Positions 10,500 through 21,018 of a stretch of 64,000 nucleotides of DNA are shown here, piece by piece. The position numbers and the translations under genes were made by a program. Position 1 is the first letter of the stretch, and each line of letters begins with the position of its first letter. The DNA is from Symbiodinium natans (Eukaryota > Sar > Dinophyceae > Suessiales > Symbiodiniaceae). The notes beneath the pieces were generated by a model. The model made no database searches. It saw only the letters and a program-made list of their open reading frames with translations, and was not told where the DNA came from. Location of the stretch: NCBI GenBank assembly GCA_905221605.1, contig CAJNDS010002248.1:243501-307500 (forward strand), read 5' to 3'.

Positions 10500-12836
10500 C
10501 TGTGCGCTCAGGGATGCTTCCCAGCATGCCTAGCCTCGGGTCATGATCCTTTACACTTTACGGTGGCTTGCAAAACAGCTACAGGGTATGGTTCCCACAT
10601 GGCCCACATCAAATACAGCAACCGAGTCTCACTTGTCAATCGCCGTGCCAACATTGGGCACGGGCCCACATAAGCAGTAAAGCACATCATGCAATTCCCA
10701 ACTGCAAGCGCTGAAACCTGATGCGCAGGCGTCCTGAAGAAGTTCAAGCATGGACAAGACCAAACACCGTGAGCCATGTGAGTTACAGAGGCTCACCCAG
10801 GCCCATCGTCCCGGAAATGAAAGCCCTTGAGCCAGTCTTGCCGACTATATGGCCCACCCACTCTGAAAAAGAGTCGCAGCAATGGAAGCCTTAAAGCACT
10901 TTAAACCTAACCGAAGCCAGTCCACAAGACCCAACAAAACGTTAGCAGCCTCCTCGGCCAGTGATGGGCCGGAAGCACGCGAAGGCGCCTGGCACTCACG
11001 GGGCGTTAGGGCTTTTGGCCTTTACTGTAGGGTGTCAAGACCGCTCCGTGCTGCATGGGCGCGCCAAGTCCAAACCTTCCACCATGTCTTGCCTCGATGA
11101 AGAACCGATCGCGAACTCACCAACACCAGTAGATTCCACACTATGATTCTGGCCCGTGGCAGTCTTCATGTGCAAGAAATGTGGTCACCAGCAGCAGCAC
11201 CAGCAACTATGCAAGACACAAGCAATTCAACAGACAGCCGTGTCAAAACTTCTGCGGCAGCTAGCAGGCTCTAGAAAGCGAAAAAGGAAAGAATATGGAG
11301 TTGCCACTTGGTACAACAACAAAGAGACATGGGCAGTTCTGGATCTTGATGTTTGGTTCAAGTCGACGCAGAGGGCCTTCATGTCGCACCGAACCCCGAA
11401 ACTCAAAAGCAAGCCCTCAACCCGCAGCAAGTTTAAACGCGCCGCAGCACGACGGAGAAGTTGCAGCCGATCTGCAGAGGGTTTTAGGGTTTTAGGGGCT
11501 AGGAGGCGCAACCAGCAGCGCAATCAAGAGGAGCTCCCAGCCGGATTCTAGCCTTTCAGCAATGAAGGAGCACGAAACCCATTACCGCTGGCAGTCTCTT
11601 ACCCCTAAACCCTAAACCCTAAACCCTCTTGCCCCGGCTTCACTATCGCAGCCACAGTCACTAGCGCCAGTTGTACCTCGCACGCCAGTCCTTGAACCAA
11701 CAATCGCTGACAAGCCAGAAGCAAGAGCCCACCCCTGAAGTTTGAGCCACAGACCAGACCAACCTAGACATCCCTGAGCTACTAGAAAACCCACCATTCA
11801 GCCCTCTTTACACCCTCGTCCCCCCAAAACGGCCCCAAACCCTAAACCCTAAACCCTAAACCCTAAACCCTGGGGCCTCGGAAAGGGCCGGCGCCTCGGA
11901 AAGGGGCTGTGCCACAGAGCTGGCCGAGGGGGTGGCCCGCGCCTCGCAAGCGGGGCGTCTTTTATCGTGGTAGCCCAGTAGTTACTCAACCCTAAACCCT
12001 AAACCCTGAACCCTAAACCCTAAACCCATTTTTCTTAGTTGCGTACTGCTTTAGGGAACCCAGAACCCAACAAAAAGGGGCAAAGGGTACCACTAGCAAA
12101 CTTCAATTGCAAGCTTTAGCATGGGCTCCGGGTCGACAATACAAGCTGCGAGTACAAAGGGTTTAGGGTTTGGGGTTTGGGGTTTAGGGTTTGGGGTTTA
12201 GGGTTTAGGGCCCAGGAGCCTAGCAAAGCTCAGCCTCTGCACTGCCGCAGCGCCGTCGTAGCTTTCAGACACTTGAAAAACACAACAGCCAACCCCTTCG
12301 TGAAGGCCTACATGCTTCGTTAAGGCTGAAAACGCGCAGGCCTCGCCCTTAACGAGCTTCGCCATTCTAGGGGTAGAGTTTCGCAAGCATTTTTTGAAAG
12401 ATTTCTTGGTGTTTTTGTCAACATGGTCCCAGTGCTCAAGCTAGATGCAAGCTGCTGCCGGGGTTTATGGTTTATAGAGACTCAGTCACTGGTTTCTTCC
12501 GTGGCAAGCAAAAAAGGGTGTGGGCAGTTGAGCAAAACTATGGTCTCTTTTGGGGCCTCTGCTGTAGTAGAGTCCTTAGAACTGTTCAGGACCTCTGTCG
12601 TGCTTAGAAATAGTTACTCTGCACTTTAACCTTTAAGTCTACGCCAGTGTATCCACAAACCAAGCTGTGCAGCACCTGCAGCACAAGCCCAGCAGTAACC
12701 ACTATATAGAAGCGGGCAGAAAGATATCTCATCACGGCGGACGAGGTGAACGTGAAGAAGGAGAATAGATATCAGATATCAGACATGCACTCACAACCTC
12801 TGCCTCACGCAAGAAAGCATAGCCTCCCTGAACCGC

Positions 12837-12878
12837 CTCGTCAGCTGCTGCTGCCTCCATCGCCAGGCGTGCAATGTC
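12837..12878 (-). CDS. Candidate microexon, DIARLAMEAAAADE
   Basis: 42 nt, acceptor CATCAG, donor GAG|GCGGTTCAGGGA. Copies at 45,477 and 51,569 share both borders. Confidence 0.5.
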
Positions 12879-13235
12879 CTGATGCCGGTTGGGCTCTTTT
12901 TGGTTCTGAGTTCTGTGTGGGGAAACTGGTTGCGTCCTCCCAAAAATACCCTGAATCCCTCAATTGTAAGACTTCATAGCTGAAGGCTTAGGGTGTCAGT
13001 GGCTCTCATTGCTCAGTCTTAAGGGCCCCTGGAGCATGACAAAAGAGAGTTCAACACAAACCGGAAATACAAGCCTCCGAAACCCCGTGCCCAGCGTGCC
13101 AAGGATATATGTACTGGGTTGAGACAAGCAGCTTCCTCCAGCTGAGGCGGAAAACATAGAAACGGAAGCCGAACCCAAGGTAAGACTCCGGAATTTCATA
13201 GCCCTCTTCGTGCGAATCAATTCTTGGTCCCATGC

Positions 13236-13295
13236 CTGAGCCACCTGTACTTCTTGTGCTTGCACTTCTTCGGCAGCTGGCTCACTTGGGCTCGC
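13236..13295 (-). CDS. Candidate microexon, ASPSEPAAEEVQAQEVQVAQ
   Basis: 60 nt, acceptor CCAGCAG, donor CAG|GCATGGGACC. It is one codon shorter than the 63-nt copies at 45,680 and 51,830, an in-frame length change. A heptad-like Glu/Ala/Val pattern suggests a coiled helix. Confidence 0.5.
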
Positions 13296-13917
13296 CTGCT
13301 GGCAATCTACGTGGTCAGTCCTTCCTACATGCCTGCCTTTGGCGGCGGCGTGTTGGATGGGTTTCGGAGGTTTCGGCCGCAAAATGCAGGGGTAGGAGGC
13401 GGTAAAGGACAGGGGCACGCGTGCCCGCTATTTGCCCCCCCCCCCCCCCCCTAAACAGACCCCCTAAATTGAATCTGTGAGGACCCCAGGGTGAACCCCG
13501 TTGACCTGTGTTCCCGTGGCAAAAGCTACTGATGCAACCACACACGCATGCTTATGACTCTCTGCGGCGTATGCCGAACACCATCGACTGCAGCGCCTCA
13601 AGGAGGTCGGAGGCATGAGCCGGAGGCTCTTAGGTTGCAGAGCTACAGTCACCAGATGGAGGCGTGGAGCCATCACTTGGTGCAGCTGCGGCAATGCACT
13701 TCAAGGGGATCGACTATAGGTAGGATCACAAAATGGCTCTCGAACCTCTCCAAAACCCAAACCCCCAAGACCCGGTAGGTACATGAGGCCAAGGACCGAA
13801 TTCTTACTCCAAAGCTGGAGTGAAAAAAAACATTCTGTAACTATTAGAGCAGCTTAGCGCCGCTAAGCAAAACCTGTGCCCAGAAACCTTGCAGCTACAG
13901 TGTACCCAGGACGAAGC

Positions 13918-13966
13918 CTCCACCTTCGCGGAGGGCGCGGGCTTCAGGGGCTGTGGCACCGGCGAC
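13918..13966 (-). CDS. Candidate microexon, Pro-rich SPVPQPLKPAPSAKVE
   Basis: 49 nt, acceptor CTTGAG. Copies at 46,272 and 52,494 are also 49 nt. The Pro-rich frame requires a phase-2 acceptor; the donor position is uncertain (GAG|GCTTC or GAAG|GTGG). Confidence 0.35.
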
Positions 13967-14207
13967 CTCAAGAAAGACTGGGTTGCAGGCGACCCTAAAC
14001 CCTAAACCCTAAACCCTAAACCCTAAACCCTTTGCAAAATTTCCGAGTCTAGGGTCTTGCCTTTTTGTCCTGCGGGCCCTTAGTTATAAGAAATTTGGGT
14101 CCGAAAGCCTTCGCCGGCGCAAGCTTTCGGAGCTACGAGGTGCTTTGGGAGTTTGGAGGCGCGTGTTGAGGGATGTAAGCCTCCCAGCTGCAAGATGCCT
14201 TTAAGAG

Positions 14208-14292
14208 TCTTTAGGGTTTAAGGTTAGGGTTTAGGGTTTAGGGTTTAGGGTTTAGGGTTTAGGGTTTAGGGTTTAGGGTTTAGGGTTTAGGG
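14208..14292. repeat. Interstitial telomeric tract flanking the retrocopy (left)
   Basis: About 11 TTTAGGG units ending at the T8/A8 end of the insert; same orientation as the tract at its other end. Confidence 0.9.
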
Positions 14293-14675
14293 TTTTTTTT
14301 GGCACCCGACTAGCCACAGCAATGCGGGGTTACAAGGTCGGTCTCGGAAAAAGGCAAAAGGGAATCTCCCCCAGGGATTTGAGAGCACGTTCCCTACCCG
14401 GAGGATTCTCGCCCGAGGCATTCAGAGGAGGACATGTGTGGGGTTGCAGACACCGAATTCAGCCCTTGAGTGCCCCACGAGCACCAAACCAGGATGCCCC
14501 AAAGCAACACACCAACAATCTTCAACAATCACAGAACCCGGGCAAGTGGCTGAAAACGGCAGAGCGACCAGCTTTACTGAGGGCGCGGCAGGCAGGAACA
14601 CACTACTTAAGATCAGACCCTAAACCCAGCATCGTGTCCCGCCTCGCCTCGGCCCCACGCGTGGCCACAACATAG

Positions 14676-15572
14676 CTATGCACATGGCAGCCGTATTGCA
14701 TGCCGTAACATCTCCCCACATATACATACCCTGTGATCGGCCTTCGGTAACACAAATGCCCATGATGCGCCTGCGCCAACGCCTCGAAAAGGGCAAACAG
14801 AAAAGAGTTGAGAAAGCTCGCAAGAAGAAATGGCTTGGACATGTGAATCAGGAGCGACTCCAAAGTGGATGTTGCTCTCGGCATCTTCTTGAGATAGGAG
14901 ACCGCTGCCAGGCCAAAGCCGCCCAAATCCGCAAAGAAGATGCAGCCATTCCTGTTCGCTGAGGCTTAATTGACCTCCCCCCTTGAAACTGGCAAAAGCC
15001 GATAGGGGGTAAAAGGTGCACGGATGCAAAGCCATCGCCCTAAGGGCCTTGGCGAGGAGAATAACTCTTTCGTCTGGATCTTCTGCACTGTTATTCGTAT
15101 GCTCACGACTCCGTCTCACAACAGATGTGAGAGTTGAGTGCCAACTACTGCTTGAGAAGTTTTCATACAGGTCGGTATACTCATCTATGTGAGGGACCAC
15201 AAAAGTTCTCGCAGTGTGGGCGGAATCGAACACCGGCAAAAGATCATTTGGCACGAGCTTTTCATGCACGCTCCACGCGTGTTTTTCTGTTCTGCCGCTG
15301 ACCTGGTGCTTTAGACAGCGCCATCCTTTTGTTGTTAATTCAATGGTGGTATCATGCTCATTAGATGACGCTAGCATTGATTCACCTCTTCTGGCCTTAA
15401 GGTCAGCGGCCGCCTGCGGCCCGATCAACGTGTCCCTCTCGGGTAATCTTGCCCCGGATATGTTCTCATCGGGCGCCACGCGGATCTGCATGCATTCACT
15501 GGTAAACTCGGCATTTTTGATAGTGTCGGATTTGTCAGCGAGGACGGCTGCCAGCATGGACGACACTGCCAT
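14676..15572 (-). CDS. Intronless 298-residue protein in a spliced-leader retrocopy, function unknown
   Basis: The longest non-repetitive reading frame in the window. Reading the minus strand from the spliced leader at 15,753, the ATG at 15,572 is the first ATG met, in context GACGATGG, after a 5' UTR of about 160 nt; the stop is TAG. The protein starts MAVSSMLAAVLADKSDT and has ordinary composition: an acidic middle with the stretch FVVPHIDEYTDLYENF near residue 130, and a Cys/Trp/Leu-richer last 100 residues. No signal peptide, membrane segment or known domain was recognised. It is absent from the two paralogous blocks (46.3-46.6 and 52.5-53.1 kb), as expected for an insertion. An opposite-strand frame at 14,678-14,962 overlaps its 3' part and is treated as a shadow. 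Whether the insert is still expressed is unknown; a decayed or chance frame is the main alternative. Confidence 0.6.
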   Translation of the reverse strand: MAVSSMLAAVLADKSDTIKNAEFTSECMQIRVAPDENISGARLPERDTLIGPQAAADLKARRGESMLASSNEHDTTIELTTKGWRCLKHQVSGRTEKHAWSVHEKLVPNDLLPVFDSAHTARTFVVPHIDEYTDLYENFSSSSWHSTLTSVVRRSREHTNNSAEDPDERVILLAKALRAMALHPCTFYPLSAFASFKGGGQLSLSEQEWLHLLCGFGRLWPGSGLLSQEDAESNIHFGVAPDSHVQAISSCELSQLFSVCPFRGVGAGASWAFVLPKADHRVCICGEMLRHAIRLPCA

Positions 15573-15605
15573 CGTCTCCCGCGGGAGCCTCCGGCAGTGT
15601 CGTCC
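15558..15605 (-). promoter_or_regulatory. Stem-loop spanning the start codon
   Basis: A perfect 13-bp inverted repeat (GGACGACACTGCC at 15,558-15,570 and its complement at 15,593-15,605) encloses a 22-nt loop holding the palindrome CTCCCGCGGGAG (15,576-15,587). In the transcript the AUG lies at the loop/stem junction. It could restrict translation; that role is inference. Confidence 0.45.
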
Positions 15606-15731
15606 ACACGGAGATTTCCACGCCTTGGGCGCAAGGTGCCGCGAGTAAGGGTGTGTTCCTGCGGGAACTGTTCACCGGCTTCGCCACTCGCGGTACCCCA
15701 GATCCGACGCTATTCTAGTTACCTTTATGGC

Positions 15732-15753
15732 CTTGAGCCAAAATGGCTACGGT
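15732..15753 (-). other. Genomic relic of the dinoflagellate spliced leader
   Basis: The minus strand reads A, then CCGTAGCCATTTTGGCTCAA, then G. This matches the 22-nt DinoSL consensus at every position, including the variable first base. It is followed by GCCATAAAGG rather than a GT donor, so it is a leader already joined to an mRNA and not an SL RNA gene. It identifies the organism as a dinoflagellate and marks the 5' end of the inserted transcript. Confidence 0.9.
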
Positions 15754-15805
15754 TTAGGGTTTAGGGTTTAGGGTTCAGGGTTTAGGGTTTATAAGGTTTA
15801 GGGTA
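15753..15805. repeat. Interstitial telomeric tract flanking the retrocopy (right)
   Basis: TTTAGGG units begin at the first base of the spliced leader. Confidence 0.9.
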
Positions 15806-15857
15806 ACTATATATGGATGATTAGCATCTATACGGGCTTCTTGTGTACCACCATACC

Positions 15858-15911
15858 CAAGGTCATCCGGGTGTAGCACGCAGTCGCAGGTTGCTGCTTA
15901 GGCTTGGGCAC
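15858..15911 (-). CDS. Candidate microexon, VPKPKQQPATACYTRMTL
   Basis: 54 nt after GCGCAG, two codons longer than the copies at 46,598 and 53,128 (in-frame insertion of PK). The following GGTATGG shows a GT donor may be shifted by one base here. Confidence 0.35.
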
Positions 15912-16109
15912 CTGCGCGTAAGAGTGCTCTCTTCCAAAAGGATAACCATGAATCGCTAAGAACTTGCACTGCTTCTCGCCCAGAAACAACATCCGAAGGG
16001 CTTCAGTTTAGTCATTGCTATCGTCATTGCATGGGATTTGAGCTTCGTTTCTGGAGCTTGGATTTTTCAGCTTCCAGAACTTTGCAATTCAACTTTAGGC
16101 TTAACAGTA

Positions 16110-16155
16110 ATATAGGAGCCTTAATAATTAGAATAGGGTCTTGGGGGTATGCGGG
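16110..16155 (+). mobile_element. MITE-like family A, truncated
   Basis: Only the first 45 bp or so remain (TATAGGAGCCTTAATAAT). Confidence 0.45.
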
Positions 16156-16564
16156 CGAAAGCCTTGTCGAAGTCAACAATTAAAGAAGATGTCATCTGCA
16201 TCCTCAGCAATAGCTCAGAGCACTGAACAGATCTACAACTTGCTGCAGATGGATTGCAGCAGTAAAGGCATTGCATCATATTTCCGTGACCAAAGGTCCA
16301 GAGTCTGTACAGGAATATCATGCAACTTAGGACATCTACGTGTGAGATTCCTAGGTTCAATCGAGCAATTAAGAAGTTTCTTGCAGCAACCAGAGGCAGA
16401 CTGCAAGCCAGTTTCGGAGAGGCTGGCTTCCTGTTTGTTATCACTTGCTCATGGCGGCTAAGGCCTCCCCCATCACACTTCCAAAAAAAACTAGGCCCCG
16501 ACCATGCCAGAGATGCATCCGCGACATCCGCCCCTGGAGCTAACCCTAAAAAACGTGGAATTGT

Positions 16565-19535
16565 GGGGCAAAGCGAGCATCAGCGGGCGGAGTTGTGGGG
16601 CATGGGCGCCCCCAAAGCGAGCATCACGAGCATCAGCGGGCGGAGTTGTGGGGCATGGGCGCCCCCAAAGCGAGCATCACGAGCATCAGCAGGCGGAGTT
16701 GTGGGGCATGGGCGCCCCCAAAGCGAGCATCACGAGCATCAGCGGGCGGAGTTGTGGGGCATGGGTGCCCCCAAAGCGAGCATCACGAGCATCAGCGGGC
16801 GGAGTTGTGGGGCATGGGCGCCATCACGAGCATCAGCGGGCGGAGCCCAAAGCGAGCATCACGAGCATCAGCGAGCGGAGTTGTGGGGCATGGGCGCCCC
16901 CAAAGCGAGCATCACGAGCATCAGCGGGCGGAGTTGTGGGGCATGGGCACCCCCAAAGCGAGCATCAAGCATCAGCGGGCGGAGTTGTGGGGCATGGGCG
17001 CCCCCAAAGCGAGCATCACGAGCATCAGCGGGCGGAGTTGTGGGGCATGGGCGCCCCCAAAGCGAGCATCACGAGCATCAGCGGGCGGAGTTGTGGGGCA
17101 TGGGGGCCCCCAAAGCGAGCATCACGAGCATCAGCGGGCGGAGTTGCGGGGCATGGGCGCCCCCAAAGCATCACGAGCATCAGCGGGCGGAGATGTGGGG
17201 CATGGGCGCCCCCAAAGCGAGCATCACGAGCATCAGCGGGCGGAGTTGTGGGGCATGGGCGTTCCCAAACCGAGCATCACGAGCATCAGCGGGCGGAGTT
17301 GTGGGGCATGGGCGCCCCCAAAGCGAGCATCACGAGCATCAGCGGGCGGAGTTGTGGGGCATGGGCGCCCCCAAAGCGAGCATCACGAGCATCAGCGGGC
17401 GGAGTTGTGGGGCATGGGCGCCCCCAAATCGAGCATCACGAGCATCAGCGGGCGGAGTTGTGGGGCATGGGCGCCCCCAAAGCGAGCATCACGAGCATCA
17501 GCGGGCGGAAATTTGGGGCATGGGCGCCCCCAAAGCGAGCATCACGAGCATCAGCGGGCGGAGTTGTGGGGCATGGGTGCCCCCAAAGCGAGCATCACGA
17601 GCGTCAGCGGGCGGAGTTGTGGGGCATGGGCGCCCCCAAAGCGAGCATCACGAGCATCAGCGGGCGGAGTTGTGGGGCATGAGCATCAGCAGGCGGAGTT
17701 GTGGGGCATGGGCGCCCCCAAAGCATCACGAGCATCAGCGGGCGGAGTTGTGGAGCATGGGCGCCCCCAAGGCAAGCATCACGAGCATCAGCGGGCAGAG
17801 TTGTGGGGCATGGGTAGCATCACGAGCATCAGCGGGCGGAGTTTGTGGGGCATGGGCGCCCCCAAAGCGAGCACCACGAGCATCAGCGGGCGGAGTTGCA
17901 TGGGCACCCCCAAAGCGAGCATCACGAGCATCAGCGGGCGGAGTTGTGGGGCATGGGCGCCCCCAAAGCTAGCGACACGAGCATCAGCGGGCGGAGTTGT
18001 GGGGCATGGGCGCCCCCAAAGCGAGCATCACGAGCATCAGCGGGCGGAGTTGTGGGGCATGGGCGCCCCCAAAGCGAGCATCACGAGCATCAGCGGGCGG
18101 AGTTGTGGGGCATGGGCGCCCTCAACGCGAGCATCACGAGCATCAGCGGGCGGAGTTGTGGGCAGCGGGCGGAGTTGTGGAGCATGGGCGCCCCCAAGGC
18201 AAGCATCACGAGCATCAGCGGGCAGAGTTGTGGGGCATGGGTAGCATCACGAGCATCAGCGGGCGGAGTTTGTGGGGCATGGGCGCCCCCAAAGCGAGCA
18301 CCACGAGCATCAGCGGGCGGAGTTGCATGGGCACCCCCAAAGCGAGCATCACGAGCATCAGCGGGCGGAGTTGTGGGGCATGGGCGCCCCCAAAGCTAGC
18401 GACACGAGCATCAGCGGGCGGAGTTGTGGGGCATGGGCGCCCCCAAAGCGAGCATCACGAGCATCAGCGGGCGGAAATTTGGGGCATGGGCGCCCCCAAA
18501 GCGAGCATCACGAGCATCAGCGGGCGGAATTTTGGGGCATGGGCGCCCCCAAAGCGAGCCTCACGAGCATCAGCGGGCGGAAATTTGGGGCATGGGCGCT
18601 CCCAAAGCGAGCATCACAAGCATCAGCGGGCGGAGTTGTGGGGCATGGGCGCCCCCAAAGCGAGCATCACGAGCATCACGAGCATCAGCGGGCGGAGTTC
18701 TGGGGCATGGGCGCCCCCAAAGCGAGCATCACGAGCGTCAGCGGGCGGAGTTGTGGGGCATGGGCGCCCCCAAAGCGAGCATCACGAGCATCAGCGGGCG
18801 GAAATTTGGGGCATGGGCACCCCCCAAAGCGAGCACCACGAGCATCAGCGGGCGGAAATTTGGGGCATGGGCGTCCCCAAAGCGAGCATCACGAGCATCA
18901 GCGGGCGGAGTTGTGGGGCATGGGCACCCCCAAAGCGAGCATCACGAGCATCAGCGGGCGGAGTTGTGGGGCATGGGCGCCCCCAAAGCGAGCATCACGA
19001 GCATCAGCGGGCGGAGTTGTGGGGCTGGGCGCCCCCAAAGCGAGCATCACGAGCATCAGCGGGCGGAGTTGTGGGGCATGGGCGCCCCAAAGCGAGCATC
19101 ACGAGCATCAGCGGGCGGAGTTGTGGGGCATGGGCGCCCCCAAAGCGAGCATCACGAGCATCAGCGGGCGGAAATTTGGGGGCGCCCAAAGCGAGCACCA
19201 CGAGCATCAGCGGGCGGAATTGTGGGGCATGGGCCCCCCAAAGCGAGCATCACGAGCATCAGCGGGCGGAGTTGTGGGGCATGGCCGCCCCCAAAGCGAG
19301 CATCACGAGCATCAGCGGGCGGAAATTTGGGGCATGGGCGCCCCCAAAGCGAGCATCACGAGCATCAGCGGGCGGAGTTGTGGGGCATGGGCGCCCCCAA
19401 AGCGAGCATCACGAGCATCAGCGGGTGGAATTGTGGGGTATGGGCATCCCCAAAGCGAGCATCACGAGACATCAGCAGGCGCGAACATCAGCGGGCGGAA
19501 TTGTGGTCACGAACATCAGCGGGCGGAATTGTGGG
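16565..19535. repeat. 53-bp satellite, about 55 copies
   Basis: Unit of 53 bp, for example 16,591 to 16,644, containing GGGCATGGGCGCCCCCAAAG and the sub-repeat GAGCATCACGAGCATCAGC. Copies are near identical with occasional deletions; GGAAATTTG variants replace GGAGTTGTG mainly in the right half. A segment of about 300 bp starting at 17,743 recurs exactly, shifted by 427 bp. Because 53 is not a multiple of 3 and the unit has no plus-strand stop, all three plus frames are open for hundreds of codons; these are not genes. Confidence 0.95.
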
Positions 19536-19788
19536 GCGTGGTTGGCCCCAAACAGGTCGCAAGAATGTCCCAGCTTCACACCTTTTTGTAAGGCCACTGC
19601 AGAAATGGCCCGTGCATGCCCGTGCCTAACACCTCCACACCCCCTAGTCAACATGAAGGCTCAATGATCTGCCATACCCCCCGCTAAAATTCAACCCTTA
19701 AGACAAAGCTCGCGACCCGACACCTGTGCCCATCAGCACACAAAAGCCCCAAAAAGCCGACAGCATTTCACTGCTGCAGGCTTCGTGC

Positions 19789-19827
19789 CTCCTGTGGCAG
19801 AAGGCGGTCCAGCAGGTCAGCAGCTAC
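19789..19827 (-). CDS. Candidate microexon, VAADLLDRLLPQE
   Basis: 39 nt, acceptor TTGGAG, donor GAG|GCACGAAG. Copies at 48,000 and 54,411. A CAG/CAA-rich intron tract (as read on the minus strand) precedes it in all three. Confidence 0.5.
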
Positions 19828-20085
19828 CTCCAATGGGCACAGTATGTCTGCTGTGCTGTTGCTGTTATTGCTGTTGTTTGTTTGCTAGGTTGTCGCTGCC
19901 GCTGCCGCTGGCGCTGCCCGCTGCGGTAAACTCCATCGAAGCTCCGACCGCCGACACTCACTACCCTGCTGTCTTTGAACCCTGTTGTGATAACACTAGC
20001 TGATCTATTTGTATTAAATTGTTTAGGTCCAACATGCCCTCTCAACAGCAAACACAGCATGTCTCGAGCTTCGTGAGGGGCTGGC

Positions 20086-20118
20086 CTCTTGCGCCAGCGA
20101 GGAAGCATCAGCAGAAGC
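20086..20118 (-). CDS. Candidate microexon, ASADASSLAQE
   Basis: 33 nt, acceptor TGCGAG, donor GAG|GCCAGCCC. Copies at 49,016 and 55,945 match at 10-11 of 11 residues. Confidence 0.5.
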
Positions 20119-20493
20119 CTCGCAATGCACGTTGCTGCCCCACGCGGTGGGGTTCGAGAGTTCTTCTCTTGCCTGTACCTCTCGGTATGGGATGCAGAAT
20201 GAGAACCTTCAAGTCCCAGGCCTCTCACTTTAAGCGTTTTGGCGGCAAAGACCATACCATAAACGGTTGTGGGTCTATGTTGAGCCTACACATAGGGGTT
20301 TGTATGGGTTTCTAAATGAATCCTTTTGAGGGGTTCGGAACAAGTATCTTACAGAACCCATTCGGCAGAGATGTCGACAACTTCAACCCCGCTGTAACTA
20401 GCTCAAAACCTCAGCTCTCTCTCGAGAACAGGACTGTGGACTCAGCTACTTGGTGCCCAGTGCTGCAAAGACATGCTAAAACTGGGCCCAGGC

Positions 20494-20529
20494 CTCCTGA
20501 GCAAGTGACGAGGGAGCTGAAGGGGAAGC
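20494..20529 (-). CDS. Candidate microexon, ASPSAPSSLAQE
   Basis: 36 nt, acceptor GACAAG, donor GAG|GCCTGGG. Six nt longer than the copies at 34,430 and 56,450, again in frame. An in-frame TAG lies shortly after the donor, consistent with intron sequence. Confidence 0.45.
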
Positions 20530-20737
20530 CTTGTCGTATGAAGCACACCATGCAATTCCAGGGCGGTAGCAGATGTGGCCAAACTTGGCCAAACAGCCGA
20601 ACTTCATTTGAAAGCATGGTTAGCTAAGAGAGACCTCTCTGACTCATGGTCTGCGGTCCACCTAGTACTAGGGCGTGTGGCCGTACCCGATGCTTTCGGG
20701 CTGAGGCTGCAGTTTCGCAGTTCGCCCTGAAGGCCTA

Positions 20738-20827
20738 CCTGGGACTCTATTTGCCTACAGTTTTGGAGTAATTACCCACAACTAGTAGGTAAACCACCCT
20801 TAAAATTGCAAGAAAAGAGGGTCCCAA
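20738..20827. mobile_element. MITE-like family E
   Basis: CCTGGGACTCTATTTGCCTA left, AAGAGGGTCCCAAG right, no telomeric insert. Confidence 0.65.
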
Positions 20828-20956
20828 GTAGAGTCTCCGAAGCACCTGACACGCCTGAAGCAAGCCCCCCCCCCCCCAGACACAAATCACCGAGCCAAGC
20901 GCTGGTGCAGCCTGGCACTTTTTGTAAGGCTTCTAATAAGACCATGAGGATGCTCT

Positions 20957-21018
20957 GGAGGTTTAGGGTTTAGGGTTTAGGGTTTAGGGTTTAGGGTTTA
21001 GGGTTTAGGGTTTAGGGG
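20957..21018. repeat. Interstitial telomeric tract (TTTAGGG)
   Basis: Eight units. Confidence 0.9.

Larger units (their letters stand above)
14293..15753 (-). mobile_element. Retro-inserted mRNA with spliced leader and A-tract
   Basis: On the minus strand the insert runs from the 22-nt spliced leader (15,753-15,732) through a 5' UTR, an intact frame and a 375-nt 3' UTR to A8 (14,300-14,293). TTTAGGG repeats abut both ends (14,208-14,292 and 15,753-15,805), as if a reverse-transcribed mRNA entered a telomeric-type tract; no target duplication can be read inside such repeats. Genomic recycling of spliced-leader mRNAs is established for dinoflagellates. One caution is that the sequence just before A8 resembles a motif found next to other telomeric tracts (see 1,251 and 31,251), so A8 may not be a simple poly(A) tail. 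Confidence 0.65.
12640..20640 (-). other. Triplicated block, copy 1 (unit 1)
   Basis: Carries exon-like blocks at 12,837, 13,236, 13,918, 15,858, 19,789, 20,086 and 20,494, in the same order as copies 2 and 3. Flanking sequence also matches: 16,380-16,530 resembles 46,860-47,260 and 53,330-53,640, and 19,545-19,700 resembles 54,235-54,390. Two insertions enlarge it: the retrocopy (14.3-15.75 kb) and the satellite (16.6-19.5 kb). Confidence 0.6.

Noticed and set aside
11156-11551. Plus-strand 131-codon frame with a CxxC-like start
   Set aside because: The aligned region in unit 2 (44,000-44,450) carries indels not divisible by 3 in this frame, so it is not conserved as protein.
14678-14962. 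Plus-strand 94-codon Lys/Arg-rich frame
   Set aside because: Antisense to the 298-codon frame of the spliced-leader transcript, which fixes the transcribed strand as minus.
15732-15753. An SL RNA gene
   Set aside because: No GT donor or further SL RNA sequence follows the leader; it continues into an mRNA-like 5' UTR.
16320-19667. Plus-strand open frames of 392-556 codons
   Set aside because: They are translations of the 53-bp satellite in three frames; the repeat simply lacks stops on this strand.
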